This document shows, piece after piece, positions 22,775-33,117 of a stretch of 42,112 nt of DNA. Below the pieces are notes generated by a model that was not told the origin of the DNA, ran no database searches, and saw only the letters and a program-made list of their open reading frames with translations. The number at the start of each line of letters is the position of its first letter. The first letter of the stretch is position 1. A program made the translations under genes and the position numbers. Source of the DNA: Cudoniella acicularis (taxonomy: Eukaryota > Ascomycota > Leotiomycetes > Helotiales > Helotiaceae); contig JAAMPI010000352.1 of NCBI GenBank assembly GCA_013054445.1, positions 1 to 42,112 on the forward strand. The letters are read 5' to 3'.

Positions 22775-24250
22775 ACTTAGTTAGTTTCTCGGCTCGTAAA
22801 GGTGTCGAGCTACTTCCTGTCTATCTATAAGGGTAAGGCTATTTGGCTCTAGGTAAGACTATGTTATAGCGTATATGTATTACGCCTACCTAGGAACTTA
22901 CCGAAGATCTACTCCTAAGACTTACCCTCTTTCTTCTATACTAGTAATCGCTGCTCGTCTAGGTCTGACTATTAGCTCTGCTTACTCGTGCTTAAACAGC
23001 CCTACTCAGCCTCGCTAGAATCTCTATTATCGCTACTAAAGTCCAGATCTCTATCACTTAAATTATTATTATCGCTACTACTTAACAGTTCAACCTTCTC
23101 TAATATAGGAGCCCTAACGTCAATAAAGTAATTAGCCCCTCCTCTAACTCAAGAACGATCGGCCCCTATACAGGATCGCTTCCCGAACCTTGTCGAACAG
23201 CGCACCCGGATTGTCCCTTCACTCCGACCAGGGAGAGCAGCAAAGATGTATTCCCACGAACGGCCTTCGTTCCACATCTGGAGCAGCTTTATATTCTCTT
23301 CTTCTATCCACTTGCTCTTCTTTTGCTTCAATGGTGCTTGATGTATCTTGGAATGTGCAGCAGCGCCCGATCCTGGTGCGTTTGAGGAAGCCTTGGAAGG
23401 GCCATTCCTGGTGCTCCGCAACTGGTGCCGACCCTACCGTAGCCGAGGGGCTTCGAGAGGTTCGCGGAGTAGAGTGGTTCTGGTCATCAAGGGATCGAGC
23501 GGAGGAAATGGACGGAGGCCGTCGTCCACAAAACGCTCATCTTCGACATCATACCATGGTTTGTGGCCGGACTGGGGACTGTTTGGATGGCACAAAACAT
23601 AAGGAGTGTGGGTATAAGCGGTGCCATGATTGCGTCCTCGAAAGACCGGCAAGGTATCTGCTTTGGAATTCCTCTGATAAAGGAGGGGAGGCACGAAATG
23701 CGGAGGGACCAACCCACCAGAAGGGTATGGGGGCCAAAGGAGATCTCAGCCATGAGCACCAGCAGCACTTTGGCAGTTTGAACTCGAGATTGTACGTTAT
23801 ATCATCCCGATCTTTGTCCGTTTGAGGACGCATTGAAACGGCAATTCAGCGACTGGTAGCGATTTTGTTACTGCAGAGGGACTTCGAGAAGTTCGCGAGG
23901 TATGGTGGTGCTCGTTATCGATGAATGTCAGCGCACATCCGTGATCAGCCTGGGGCCGCGCGTTGATCTCAACTTGTGTGGCTAGCGGCGTGAGACTGTG
24001 GGGACGTTCAAGACGACACTTCCGCCGCTTTTTAGGTCGCTGGTCATCGTCGTCGCCTGTGTCATGACGATAATCCTCGTCCTCAAGGTTATCGATGTCG
24101 TCGTCTTCTTCCTCCCCTCCTTGCTATTCTCCTATAGCTGGCTCCCCGAGTTCTTCCTTATCCTCCCCCGATGCTTCTCTCCTCGTATCTCCAATCCCTC
24201 CTCCGCTCCCACCACTTCTTCCCCTTGCTGCTGATTCTCTCCCAGCGCGT
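22775..24250 (-). pseudogene. Myb/SANT-domain protein, copy A (broken, half RIP-mutated)
   Basis: Read on the minus strand from 24250: an acidic EEDDDIDNLEDEDY region, a basic RPKKRRK patch, a RTSRSPSA...PVAEL...LKRTKIG segment (about 23930-23830), then YNLEFKLP. A Pro-rich insert follows, then a second, frame-shifted copy of the RTSRSPSA...WPFQGFLKRTRIG segment (about 23490-23370). Next is a Myb/SANT helix set, KSKWIEEENIKLLQMWNEG, SWEYIFAALPGRSEGTI (about 23300-23190). From about 23148 leftwards the rest of the gene is RIP-mutated and recognisable only by alignment with copy B. At least one single-base deletion (GGGATGAT for GGGAATGAT, near 23825) breaks the frame. Myb-like proteins of this type are common in Sordariomycete accessory regions; function is presumably DNA binding. 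Confidence 0.75.
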
Positions 24251-24252
24251 CC

Positions 24253-24725
24253 ACTACCTGAGGCGAGTGATGAGAAAATTGGATGGAATGCAACGCATTT
24301 AATAGGGTCTCTATGTGATTAGAGCGTATATCTTGCTGGCAATCGAAGAAGCTAGCTCGTAGGATCTTGATTCCGTCTGGAAAGGGAGGTTGGTATGGCC
24401 AAATCGAGTTCGACTCACATTATCTGCGGAAAGATCAGCATTTCTTCAAAACAGCCGGCCATGGAATCCCACCTTCTTCTCCAATCGCACAACAGTCGTC
24501 CATTTCTTCTCCAATAGCCCCCTATCCTTCTTAGTGGTCGTAGCATCGAAGCTGTCGCCAATATTCAGCTCTTCTCGTAACGCCGTGGCACTGCTATATA
24601 GATTTGTCGACGTGAGATATGCTATGATGGATTTGTGTCTGGTCTCAAATCAGTGACTGCGGTGTGGATAATGCAGATTATCTTACATGCTCCTCGGCGT
24701 GCCGTGACGTCAAGATCTGGGCCAT
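24253..24725 (-). pseudogene. Truncated PAC1/LIS1 (nudF) homologue
   Basis: The minus strand from ATG 24725 reads MAQILTSRHAEEH, then GTAAGA opens a probable short intron. After it come [24 protein letters not shown] and FDATTTKK, the LisH dimerisation motif of PAC1/LIS1. [16 protein letters not shown] follows, the start of the coiled coil. After a decayed linker, SHRDPIKCVAFHPIFSSLAS is the first strand set of WD repeat 1. Similarity stops at about 24253. LIS1 proteins regulate dynein and have seven WD repeats, so at least six are missing. A 2-base loss before SHRDP and stops in the linker show decay. The fragment is fused to the upstream end of Myb copy A. A full PAC1 gene should exist elsewhere in the genome. 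Confidence 0.85.
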
Positions 24726-24996
24726 GGCGACCGCAGGAGTTGGTACATAACCAGTAAAGCTTGAGATTCTTCTCGTTTCGCTGTTCACCGGAGGCAATGC
24801 GCCTGGACGCGCGCGAGGACTATTTGCTCTAGTGTTTACACCTGAGATTCCAGTGTGTTGCTGGTGATGCTTGAGTCGTGGGACGAGGTTTCGTTGTTTG
24901 GGATGCAGAGCTCGACACGGTCAACTTAGCTCCGAATGGCAAGGGAATTTGTGGATGAGTCCATAGAGCATAAGAAATAAGCGAAAGACGCACAAG

Positions 24997-26829
24997 GTGC
25001 AGGAGGCGGAGGCTCGCAGGCAAGCAAAGCTTAAAGAGGTCGAGGGGAGGCGGGAGCTTGCCTATCAGAAAGATGAACAGCGTCGCAGGGATAGACAGGC
25101 CCGGGACGAGTCTGCAATGCGGGCTCATTTACGTTATGAAGCTGCTGAACAAGCACGGAAGACACAGGATACGCTTATGCTCCAGAGGCGATTGGACGAA
25201 GCAGAGGATCGAAGGTTAGCAAAGCTTAGAGAGGTAGAGCGGAGGTGGGCATTACAAGATCAACAAGATGAGCAGCGTCGTAGGGATAGGCAGGCCCGGG
25301 ACAAGTCTGCAATGAGAGCTCACTTACGCCACAAAACTGCTGCAGACGCCCAGAAGGCCAAGGATGAAGCGATGCACCAGGCACGGTTAGCAGAGACAGA
25401 GCAGCGGAGGCTTGCAAAGCTTAAAGAGAGGGAGCGGGAGCGGGAGCTCGATCTTCAAGCAGGATGAACAGTGTCGTAGGGATAGGCAGGCACGGGGTGA
25501 GTTAGAAATGCGAGCTCATTTACATCATGAGGCCGATACCTATGGTCGAAGGATTCAGCAAAAGTCACTTACACAGGAACGGATCGTTGCCTATGACAGT
25601 CCAATTCCTTCTTTTCTAGGCGAGGAGCATCAGTACATGAAGCAAGCTTCAACCACTTTCCCAGAGACGATTACCCCATCTATTCAGTTGGAGTGTATGA
25701 AGGCTTATCAAAGGGCCATTTCAGATGCCTCAAGACGTCTACCATGCGGGCTTTGCGGAGGGCTATTCCAAGAGGACGAGATGATTAGGGTTAGTCTTCG
25801 AGACGATAACCTACAATACTTCCTTCAGAGGACGAAGACGGCTCCTGATTGTTGCGCCGTCAAGGACGATATGGTCAGCCTGTGTACTACCTGTAACTCG
25901 GCGACCGCGAAACGGGCCATCCCTCTACTCTCAGCTGGTAACTTTGTCAACTGCTTATTCTGTCAAGAATACCCAGAAGTTCTGAAAATCTCAATGCCGT
26001 TGAAGAGGCTTTTATAGCACGAGCGCATGTTGTCGGCATGTTCTTAAAACTCACCTCGGGTGCTAAGAAGGGGGTTAGTTATAGAGGAAGTCGCTGTCAC
26101 TCTGTTTCCGTGAGACAAGATCCAAGTGAGCTTCCGAAAATATTACCAACCAGGAGGTTACAGGATCATACGACAATTACCGTCAGCTGGGATCGCGGGA
26201 CACCGCCGTCAGAGGAGAACCTTGCACGGTTTTGCTCCGTTGATAAGGCGAAGGTCGTGGACGCCTTGCTATGGCTCTGTGTTAATAATCCTGTCTACAA
26301 GTCAGTGGTCATCGACTACTCTGTTTTGAATTCTTGGCCTGATCACCACATTCCTCAAGAGATCAGAGACGCCTCTATTACATTGGGTTCTGAGCTGGGT
26401 TCTACAGATACTCCGGTGGAAGACGAGCGGGAAGGCTACACTACATCGTTACAGGATGGGCTTTTTGAGAATGAGCTGGATGCAGAGGTAGAAGACACTG
26501 AGCCTGGTACTATTCTCAGCCGGTCATTTTTCTCCGACCTTCATGGTCAGGATCTGCACTCTACTCCTGCCACTTTGGCAAGCCACCAGGCCATTCTCCA
26601 AGAGCAGGATTCTGACGGCTCAGCCCCAAGGGAAGACCATACTATCGATGACCGGAATGATGAGGGGGAGACGCCGAATGATAACTCTCGCCTGCCACAT
26701 ATATCATACAAGACGACACAACAATTACCGCCAATGAGTGCCTTTACTGACCTAGGCTCCAAGTGCGGTTACAACGTCACTATAGACATAACAAATCCTT
26801 TTACCTTTGCACAAGGATTTCATTTCTAA
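24997..26829 (+). pseudogene. Truncated Helitron N-terminal gene (DUF6570)
   Basis: Three regions lie in order. First is an Arg/Glu-rich coiled coil made of about 2.6 repeats of a 195 bp (65-residue) unit, with AAGCTTA marks at 25027, 25222 and 25417. Second is a zinc-binding segment, PCGLCGGLFQEDE, DCCAVKDDMVSLCTTCNSA and NCLFCQEYPEVLK (25740-25985). Third is the rest of DUF6570: ARAHVVGMFLKL, VRQDPSELPKILPTRRLQDH, SWDRGTPPSEENLARF and PQEIRDASI (26018-26375). DUF6570 normally precedes the HUH Rep and Pif1 helicase domains of fungal Helitron proteins. Both are absent here; the frame closes at 26829 after a divergent tail. Frame changes near 25455 and 25988 (a lost A in an A-run) break it into three frames. 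The sequence is not RIP-mutated. Confidence 0.85.
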
Positions 26830-27260
26830 TATCAGCATCACAATGCAGATTAACATTCTCGGGTATAGGCGGTTACTGGGCTGCGTCGTCTGGCTGGCTA
26901 GTTTGTGCCATATTTTGAAGATATAAATTATATGGAACAGGAGATGAGAGTTCTGATGAGTTGTCGATGGCGTGACTGAGTCATGAGATGTCGTTGAAAA
27001 ATGTGAGTTTCGGCAGAACGACTCGGCTACTTTTTAGCGGCTTCCCTCGCTAATTTTATAGGGACTCTTGCTAAGCACGAAAATAACTCCTTTTACATAC
27101 ACTTTCAAGAATTTACGAAAATTTTGTTTAGATAGGGACTTTGAACGACTGTAAATCATTGCTAGCTATGAAATCAAGGTAATAAACTGGATGTCTAAGG
27201 AAACAATTAGTCTCGTGCTCAGAGATTGCGTGTGTCTGCTCAACAACAGCTTAGGACCTG
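26830..27260. other. Spacer, nothing recognised
   Basis: This holds the 3' side of the Helitron fragment and the 3' side of the DUF6594 gene, which converge here. I looked for a Helitron 3' hairpin followed by CTRR and found no convincing one. Confidence 0.4.
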
Positions 27261-28753
27261 TTACTGAATCCTATTGGCAACGAAAATAACGAGAATAGCA
27301 CCGTACGCTGCAGTTGCGGCAATGACTTGATCATTAGAGGCCTTGGACACGATAGCCACTGCAACAGAGAAATTGAAAGTGAACAGAAACGCGGCTATCA
27401 ATATCCAGTGCAGCGATGTGATGTAGGATAAGGCAGCCATTGGCACAAGCACAAGAAGACCGCCAATCACAGCTACCAGGAGACGAGCAGTGTTGTCAAC
27501 CACCGGTGAGATGTATGTTGAATGATGACGAGACGAGTCGATAATCCTCTTGATTTCTGTCGGACGGTTAGTGAAACTCAATGGCCGTGTGCAGGAAATG
27601 ATAACATATCTACCTTTTGGGCCGAGGCCGTCAAGTACATTGTCACTTGCTGGCGTTTTCTCGAGACCCCAACCAAATGGAAGGTTAAGCCGTAGCCAGA
27701 TAAGTGGCCTTTTCGCGAAGGGGAGTTTTCTTGACTCCTCGTTCTTGCGCAGCAGATCAGCACCTTCGTCAATATTTCTTCTTTCTCGCCCTGCACGATC
27801 AAGCATGCTTAGGGGGATATGCTTTTGCAACCCCTGTCTGAGGCGATCGACAGACGAGAGAGCTTCCGAATCAGCTAGATCAAAGAGGTTTAGTGCATCT
27901 GGAGAATCCCAGTATCGAGGCTCGTCTAGTGCGAGGGCTAATTTTTGTCCAGCCAGATAGCTGTCTTCAAAACCAGGTTGGTTTAGTCTGGAGATCTTCC
28001 GAAAGGCTTCGATTGATTCCACTTTCTGGGTGTTAGTAATTTTAGAGTACATGCAAGAGCGAGGGTCCAACCATATGTTTGAATGCACTTGTGTAGTAGC
28101 AGATGCGTCCCGAGATAATCCGTACTTTCATTCGGAGGCTGGTATTGAACCTTTTCATCCAAACGTATCAGACGATCCTGAGCGAAAAGCAAATCCAGGA
28201 GACAGAGGCGTTCAAACCGGTTGAATTTGAATGATCTTTGCGATTGATACTCGTCCGCGAGAGTCAGAAATCGATCAAGTGAGGCAGTCCCCAACCCTTT
28301 TGGAGCCTCTGCACCCGGTTCTGAGGTCTCATCGCTACCAAGCCATAGATACTTCATTATTTTTTCCCTTTGTTCAAGACGAGGCAGGTTCACGAAGTTG
28401 GGCTGAGCCAAAGAATCTATCGATTTTCGCGGCAATTTTGAATCGGGAAATGTCGACTGAATTCTTAAAACTGCTATGCCCTCAGATGAGAGCCTTCTCT
28501 TCAGACTATGATGGACTGCTTTGGCCAAATTAGTTGCGGGGTCTGAATCAATGGCATCATTCAAGATTTGATCGGAATCTAGCGCTGTAGCCCGCTTGTC
28601 GATATCAACAGGATCTTGCGGGTTAAACCCCTCCTTTCCTTTCGTGTCCTTCGTATTCGACTTTTCATTTTGAGTGCTCTCCGGTGCTGCAAGTGCCAAG
28701 CTAGGAAGTTTTTCTGTGTCCACCACACCACTTTCAAGATCGATCGACGACAT
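27261..28753 (-). CDS. DUF6594-family three-TM membrane protein
   Basis: The start ATG is 28753 (MSSIDLESGVVDTEK). A variable N-terminus precedes the family core: RFLTLADEYQSQRSFKFNRF, LCLLDLLFAQDRLIRLDEKV. The C-terminus has SSRHHSTYISPVVDNTARLL and three hydrophobic segments (LLVAVIGGLLVLVPMAALSY, WILIAAFLFTFNFSVAVAIV, VIAATAAYGAILVIFV), as in DUF6594. An intron 27557-27613 (57 nt, CACTAAC branch, GACAG acceptor) is likely; it is divisible by three, so retention keeps the frame. Near 28005 the reading frame shifts. TACTAACACCCAG looks like an intron end, but no in-phase donor lies at a sensible distance. TPRKWNQSK then AFRKISRLNQPGF would join if one A were restored. I favour a one-base deletion or sequencing error. 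Function is unknown; it is probably a membrane protein. Confidence 0.7.
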
Positions 28754-29500
28754 TGGAGCAACAGCCCGACTGTCAGACCGCGCTGTCCAGAGCCAGTTCG
28801 TACTAATATCAATGTGGTTGAAAGAGACTAGGCCACAGTGCGGATGTCCGAAGTAGAGGCTTGAATTTCGTCACTCACAAACTGAAATAAGATATTCGTG
28901 CTCTATACGTAGGCGAAGAGTTTGGGGATTATAAGGGTCAAAGGTTAGCCCTACGTAGATCGACGATCCTCCTGGTGTGTGGCGGCTCCGCCACGCTACA
29001 CTGCATCGAGAACCCAGAGACATCGTCAAATCAGAACCTACCAACGTTTTAAAGGCGCACCAATGCAAGAAGTATGGCTGAACGAATCACCAAAATTCAA
29101 CAAAAATGGAACATTTGTCGGACTTCTAGACATAGAAGACGCCTGTCTCGCAGTCTTTGGAGTACGGCTCGGGTGCAAATCAATGCCCGAGCTGAAAAAA
29201 AAGACAAGAAAAGAAAATGGCTGCCCAAGAGCCAATCTCCTTTCAAGCTGTCAGACACGTTGATGACCAAATCACAAGGCTGGTCCTGGTGGCCTGCTGA
29301 CAGAAATGCCCGGTGAGGCTCGATGCCATGTGATTTGCTCAGCAATCCGATACTAGACCGAACACACACCAATCCACTTTAGGCCCCAATCCTTCAGACA
29401 GCAAAATGTGGACCACGTGTCTATGCATGTGACTCGGCTACCGCTACCCGTTCCAGTGTCTGGTTGCGTTGCCCCGACAATACGTTATAAACAAATGGCC
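28754..29500. other. Spacer with unrecognised short frames
   Basis: Overlapping short frames on both strands near 28979-29372 match nothing I know. Composition is balanced and not RIP-mutated. A CACGTG lies at 29414-29419, outside any LTR that I can see. Confidence 0.4.
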
Positions 29501-30152
29501 TCGCCCAATTGATCTGTCTTCGAAATATTGTCATCACATTCAAGTTCAACAACAGCCCTACTCCTACAAGGTGTCCTCAAGAAGGGAATCAGAGTTTGCA
29601 CGTCTTGAACAACTCCTTCGAGAAACAGATGAGCGAGCAGAGTAGGAGTGAAGACGTGCGGAGGACGAGCAGCGGAATCGAAAGGAAGCCGACGAGAGTG
29701 CAGTGCAGAACAGGAGCAAAGTCACCCAAATTTCCCGAAATTTTGAGCCTCAGTCATGGTTGGCAGAAAGAGGATTGTAATCTTACAGCCACGGTCCGGA
29801 ATTGGAGGCAGCACCTGATTTGCTTCATCTCCAGCCTTTCACTTGATCAGCTGCCTTTCGAGCCATTTTGTAATTCCACAACCAAAACCCAGGCAAATCT
29901 GGTTGCAGACTAACGTGGTATTCTATTTCGGGTTGCCGTTGACCACTGTCGCACCTTTACAACGCCGGAGCTGATCTTATAGTTCAAAAACGAGTCTAGC
30001 TCGCTGGGAGGTTCCACACCTTGCAAGGCCTTCAGAAACCAGCAATGCTTCATCAATTGCGGCAGACAGAAGCTCTCCCGAACGGCCAAGTTGTACCAAA
30101 ATGTTCCGTCATCCATGTGTTGTTGCATCAAACATGAGAAAGAGTGGTCTCG
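29500..30152 (+). pseudogene. Remnant of a charged coiled-coil gene, unassigned
   Basis: Near 29620-29730 one plus frame reads RRAEDEQRNRKEADESAVQN with stops just before it. This resembles the Arg/Glu-rich coiled coil in a group of fungal accessory proteins of unknown role. The rest is out of frame. It may or may not belong to the DUF7924 fragment that follows. Confidence 0.35.
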
Positions 30153-30551
30153 ACCACTTCCTTCTTCCTCTTCGACTTCACAGCACTAGATGGCAAGGAA
30201 AAGTGGACGGCATACAAATTCACCAAGAATGTTTACGATATATAGATGCCGACTCACTTGAAAAGAATCTGTTCAGTTATCGACGACTTGCCGCTGGGTT
30301 TTAAGGTCTTACAGCAATCCGAGGCGGGGAATCTGGACTTTCACAAGATTTAGAGAGCCACCATCTCTTTGACCAAACAAGTCATGATGCTGCGTCTCTG
30401 GACGAAGCTGACACTCAATCAAGTCGTGTTGGTTCGCGAGACGTTACCCCTGATACTTTACTGTCTCAGAGGATCGATGTGAAAATATTTAAAAAGCCAA
30501 AGAAAAGGGCTTGGCCCGTAGAACTACACCAGTCTCAAGACGCTGTTTGAA
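30153..30551 (+). pseudogene. C-terminal fragment of a second DUF7924 gene
   Basis: It reads FFLFDFTALDGKEKWTAYKF, TKNVYDI, a stop where the intact gene has Trp, then MPTHLKRICSVIDDLP and QQSE. After a frame change near 30325 it continues ESGLSQDLESHHLFDQTSHD and ends KIFKKPKKRAWPVELHQ. This parallels the last 115 or so residues of the 2338-3995 gene, including the basic tail. The N-terminal two thirds, with the PD and ExK residues, are missing. The sequence is not RIP-mutated, so decay came from truncation and small indels. Confidence 0.85.
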
Positions 30552-30865
30552 GATGGGAATGCTTTCAAGGTGATCGGCTGTTTGGGAGAGGAGGTAAATG
30601 TATGGGCGAGGCTAGGGTTAGGAGCATTTATGTACTGTTAAGTTTTGAGGAAATCTATATGATATAATAATATCTATGAAACCGACTGGTTTTTATGGTT
30701 AATCCCGCAGTTATTTCATCCGAGACGTTGCTGGGAGTATCAAGTAGATAAGGAACCTCCGCCTCTCCTTCTTTCACTCCCTCCCTCCTATCTCTTCCCC
30801 CGCCCCGTTCTCCCATTTGATGTATACAGCTTCAGTTCTCCTCATCACCAGTTGAAGACGCTCAG

Positions 30866-31768
30866 TTAGTTTCTCGGCTCGCAAAGGGGTCGAGCTGCTT
30901 GCTGCCTATCTGCGGGGAAAGGCTATTCGACTCTGGGCCGGACGTTCTTAGCGTACGTATTGCGGGCCAAGTTCTACCGGGGAACTTGCCAAAGATCCAC
31001 TCTCAGTTTTCCTGTATGCCAGCAAGCGCTGCTCGTCCAGGTCTGACTATCGGCTCTGCTTGTTCGTGCTCGAACGGCCCTGCTCGGCCTCGCTAGAGCC
31101 TCTATCACTTGAGTCGTCATCATCGCCGCTGCTTAATGGTTCGAGCTTCTCCGATACAGGTCGTCCAATGCAATCAGTGCCGTTACTTTTAGCAACACTA
31201 CCCTTTCAACTTCGTTGAATAGTGCACCTAGGTCGCCCCTATACTCCGGTGAGGAAGGGCAGCATGGATCTCTTCCTATGAACAGCCATCGTTCCTCATC
31301 TAGAGCAGCGCTATATCCTCTTCTGGTATCCATTTAGTCCATTTAGCACGCCCTTTCTTAGGCTGTAACGGTACTTGATATACCTTGGAATATGCAGCAG
31401 CCTCGTGATCGGTCAGAATCTTTGCTGGCGGCTCCTTGCTAGAACAGATGTCCAATGCTTTAGGATCAATCGGTAGGTGAAGTTGTTCCGAGATCGATGG
31501 CAGTTTGAACTCAAGATTGAATGTCATATCATTCCCAATCCTGATGCGTTTGAGGAAGCCTTGGGAGGGCCACTCCTGATACTCAGCGACTGGTACCACC
31601 TCTGATGCTGCAGACGGACTCCGAGAAGTTCGCGAGGCATGGCGGTGGCTCTTGTCGACGGCAGGTGGTTCGTGTCGCGGCAGGCGCTACGCGTGGCTTT
31701 CGTCGCTTTACAGGTCGTGGGTCCTCGTCGCTTATATCGCATGTGTTATGATTGTTATTAGTGTTCAC
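30866..31768 (-). pseudogene. Myb/SANT-domain protein, copy B (broken)
   Basis: From ATG 31768 the minus strand reads a PRPVKRRKPR patch. A shifted frame then gives RTSRSPSAASEVVPVAEYQE and WPSQGFLKRIRIGNDMTF, and NLEFKLPSISEQLHLPIDPK leads into KWTKWIPEEDIALL. A stop interrupts the Myb/SANT helices, which continue as EEIHAALPHRS and YSTKL. A Ser-rich tail follows (SSGDDDSSDRG, then TWTSSACWHTGKLRVDLWQV) to about 30866. It is not RIP-mutated and serves as the reference for copy A. Several stops and at least one frameshift (about 31680) make it non-functional as read. Confidence 0.75.
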
Positions 31769-32225
31769 GGAATAGTGGGTTTCGTTGCTGATCTCTATAT
31801 ATATGTCTTAGTGTCCCTATTTCCGCGACGCAAGCTCGCCCCCTAGCGCCGGGTCGGCTAGGGCAGAGGAGCCTCGAGAGGCTCGTGACGTATAGCGGTG
31901 CTCGTCACTGATCGGAGTTGCTAAATGTCTAAGATAGACCTCAGACTATTCTTAGCTTAAGGGATAGGGAGAAGACGCTATTCGAGATATGTTCTGTTAG
32001 TAACCTGCTCCTTAAGATTTCTAAAACGGGGCTGTAAGGCAACTAGTTACCTTTAGGCTTAGCGACTAACATAGGACTAAGTGAGATTCTTAATTGATCT
32101 TTAGCGACCTAAGTGCGGTTATCGAGACCGAACGTATCGACTAGATACTCGAAAATTTTTCTACCTTTATACTAGCTAGAACACATCTCGCGAACTCGGA
32201 AAATGTCTATTTCTGCCTATAGCGC
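31769..32225. other. Decayed sequence with third Myb-segment scrap
   Basis: At 31856-31915 a short stretch matches the RTSRSPSA-coding segment seen in copies A and B, so a third piece of that gene is present. From 31920 to the LTR at 32226 a minus-strand frame reads KIFEYLVDTFGLDN and LPYSPVLEILRSRLLTEHIS with few stops. I do not recognise it; it may be part of a retroelement protein. Confidence 0.4.
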
Positions 32226-32490
32226 TGTTATAGCTCTATAAAGGCACGAAGGCCCTGACGTCACGTGGGACGTATTTATAAGAAGGTGCTATATTAACGA
32301 AGAAACTAAGCTAAGGAGAGAAGAAGGAGAGGTGGCCCCGAAGGGGCCTTATATACAGGAGGTGAGTGCTGGCAAGCGAGGGCACGTGATAAGGGGTTAG
32401 GGGCTGCGTCGCAGCCTCCTGTCGCATATAGCGCTACACTGTCTGAGTCTCCTTAGTCGCAGGACTGTGCGTTAAACCAGGTCTATGACA
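32226..32490 (-). repeat. Solo LTR (family C), minus orientation
   Basis: Read in reverse it begins TGTCATAGACCTGG and ends GAGCTATAACA, matching 22152-22356 over most of its length. This copy is 265 bp, so the other has internal deletions. CACGTG lies at 32393-32398. No target duplication is seen. Confidence 0.75.
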
Positions 32491-32728
32491 GTAACAGCAC
32501 CTTATAGGGACCTAGGTAAAGGACGATGCCGACCCCTACCTCGAGCGAGTAGGGTAGCTAAAGACGTTTCGACAGCGCCTGTTCTAGCATGCCCTACGCT
32601 AGGCGACCTACCTCTCTCGCCTTACGACGCCTCTCCGGCTCGCCGACGAGCGAGACACGAACTACTAGCTCTTCGACGCCTACTTCCCGGCCGAGTCGGA
32701 AGATACCCTCGGGGTACTCCTCGCCTAT
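32491..32728. other. Short GC-rich segment between two LTRs
   Basis: A plus-strand frame from ATG 32485 is open up to 32736, but its sequence (Arg/Pro/Leu-rich) matches nothing I know and it is likely open because of composition. The segment may be the inner end of an element whose LTR follows. Confidence 0.3.
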
Positions 32729-32903
32729 TGTTATAGAGCACTCAGGAGAAGTCAAGTAAACAGTACTCTATTCCTTAGAATAATCGACGAAGAAGGGAAA
32801 AGGGGAAGGACGAAGCAGCTACGTATCTAACCTCTGCCTGAAACCTCGCTTAGGCCTAGCACCGTCACTTGTAGTCTAGGTCACGTGAACCAACTCCGTG
32901 ACA
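32729..32903 (+). repeat. Solo LTR related to element A
   Basis: It starts TGTTATAGAGCACTCAGG, ends TCCGTGACA, and aligns along its length with 5682-5859. One CACGTG (32882-32887) is kept; the other is CACTTG. It directly precedes a CCCTAA doublet. Confidence 0.8.
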
Positions 32904-32917
32904 AAATCCTATCCTGA

Positions 32918-32929
32918 CCCTAACCCTAA
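32918..32929 (+). repeat. Two telomere-type CCCTAA units
   Basis: Two perfect CCCTAA units sit just right of the LTR ending at 32903, with looser CCTATCCTGA sequence before them. This is too short to be a telomere end. Confidence 0.5.
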
Positions 32930-33117
32930 TATATAGGTTTATTTTTTATTATATAATATATAATTATAATTAATTATAAATAAAACTTTAAACTTAATTT
33001 GAAATTTTTTTTTTAAATAACTAAATTCTTTAATTTATTAAATTTAAATAAAAAGAATTAATTATTAAATTAATTAAATGTTTAAGCGCTTTTATTAATT
33101 AGTCGCTTACTAAGTAG
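32930..33117. other. Very AT-rich spacer
   Basis: Runs of T, A and TA with almost no G or C. No gene or repeat unit can be made out. Confidence 0.6.

Noticed and set aside
23434..23833. Several open frames of 84-211 codons on both strands.
   Set aside because: They shadow the Myb copy A coding strand. The plus-strand 211-codon frame has no family resemblance.
28002..28060. Intron in the DUF6594 gene ending at the TACTAACACCCAG sequence.
   Set aside because: None of the four GT sites within 100 bases joins in phase, except one that needs a weak GTTGGA donor. A one-base deletion explains the shift better. Not fully excluded.
22152..32490. Cargo-carrying giant transposon (Starship-like) with accessory genes.
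   Set aside because: No DUF3435 tyrosine-recombinase captain or other Starship signature gene is seen. The content is fragments bounded by LTRs.
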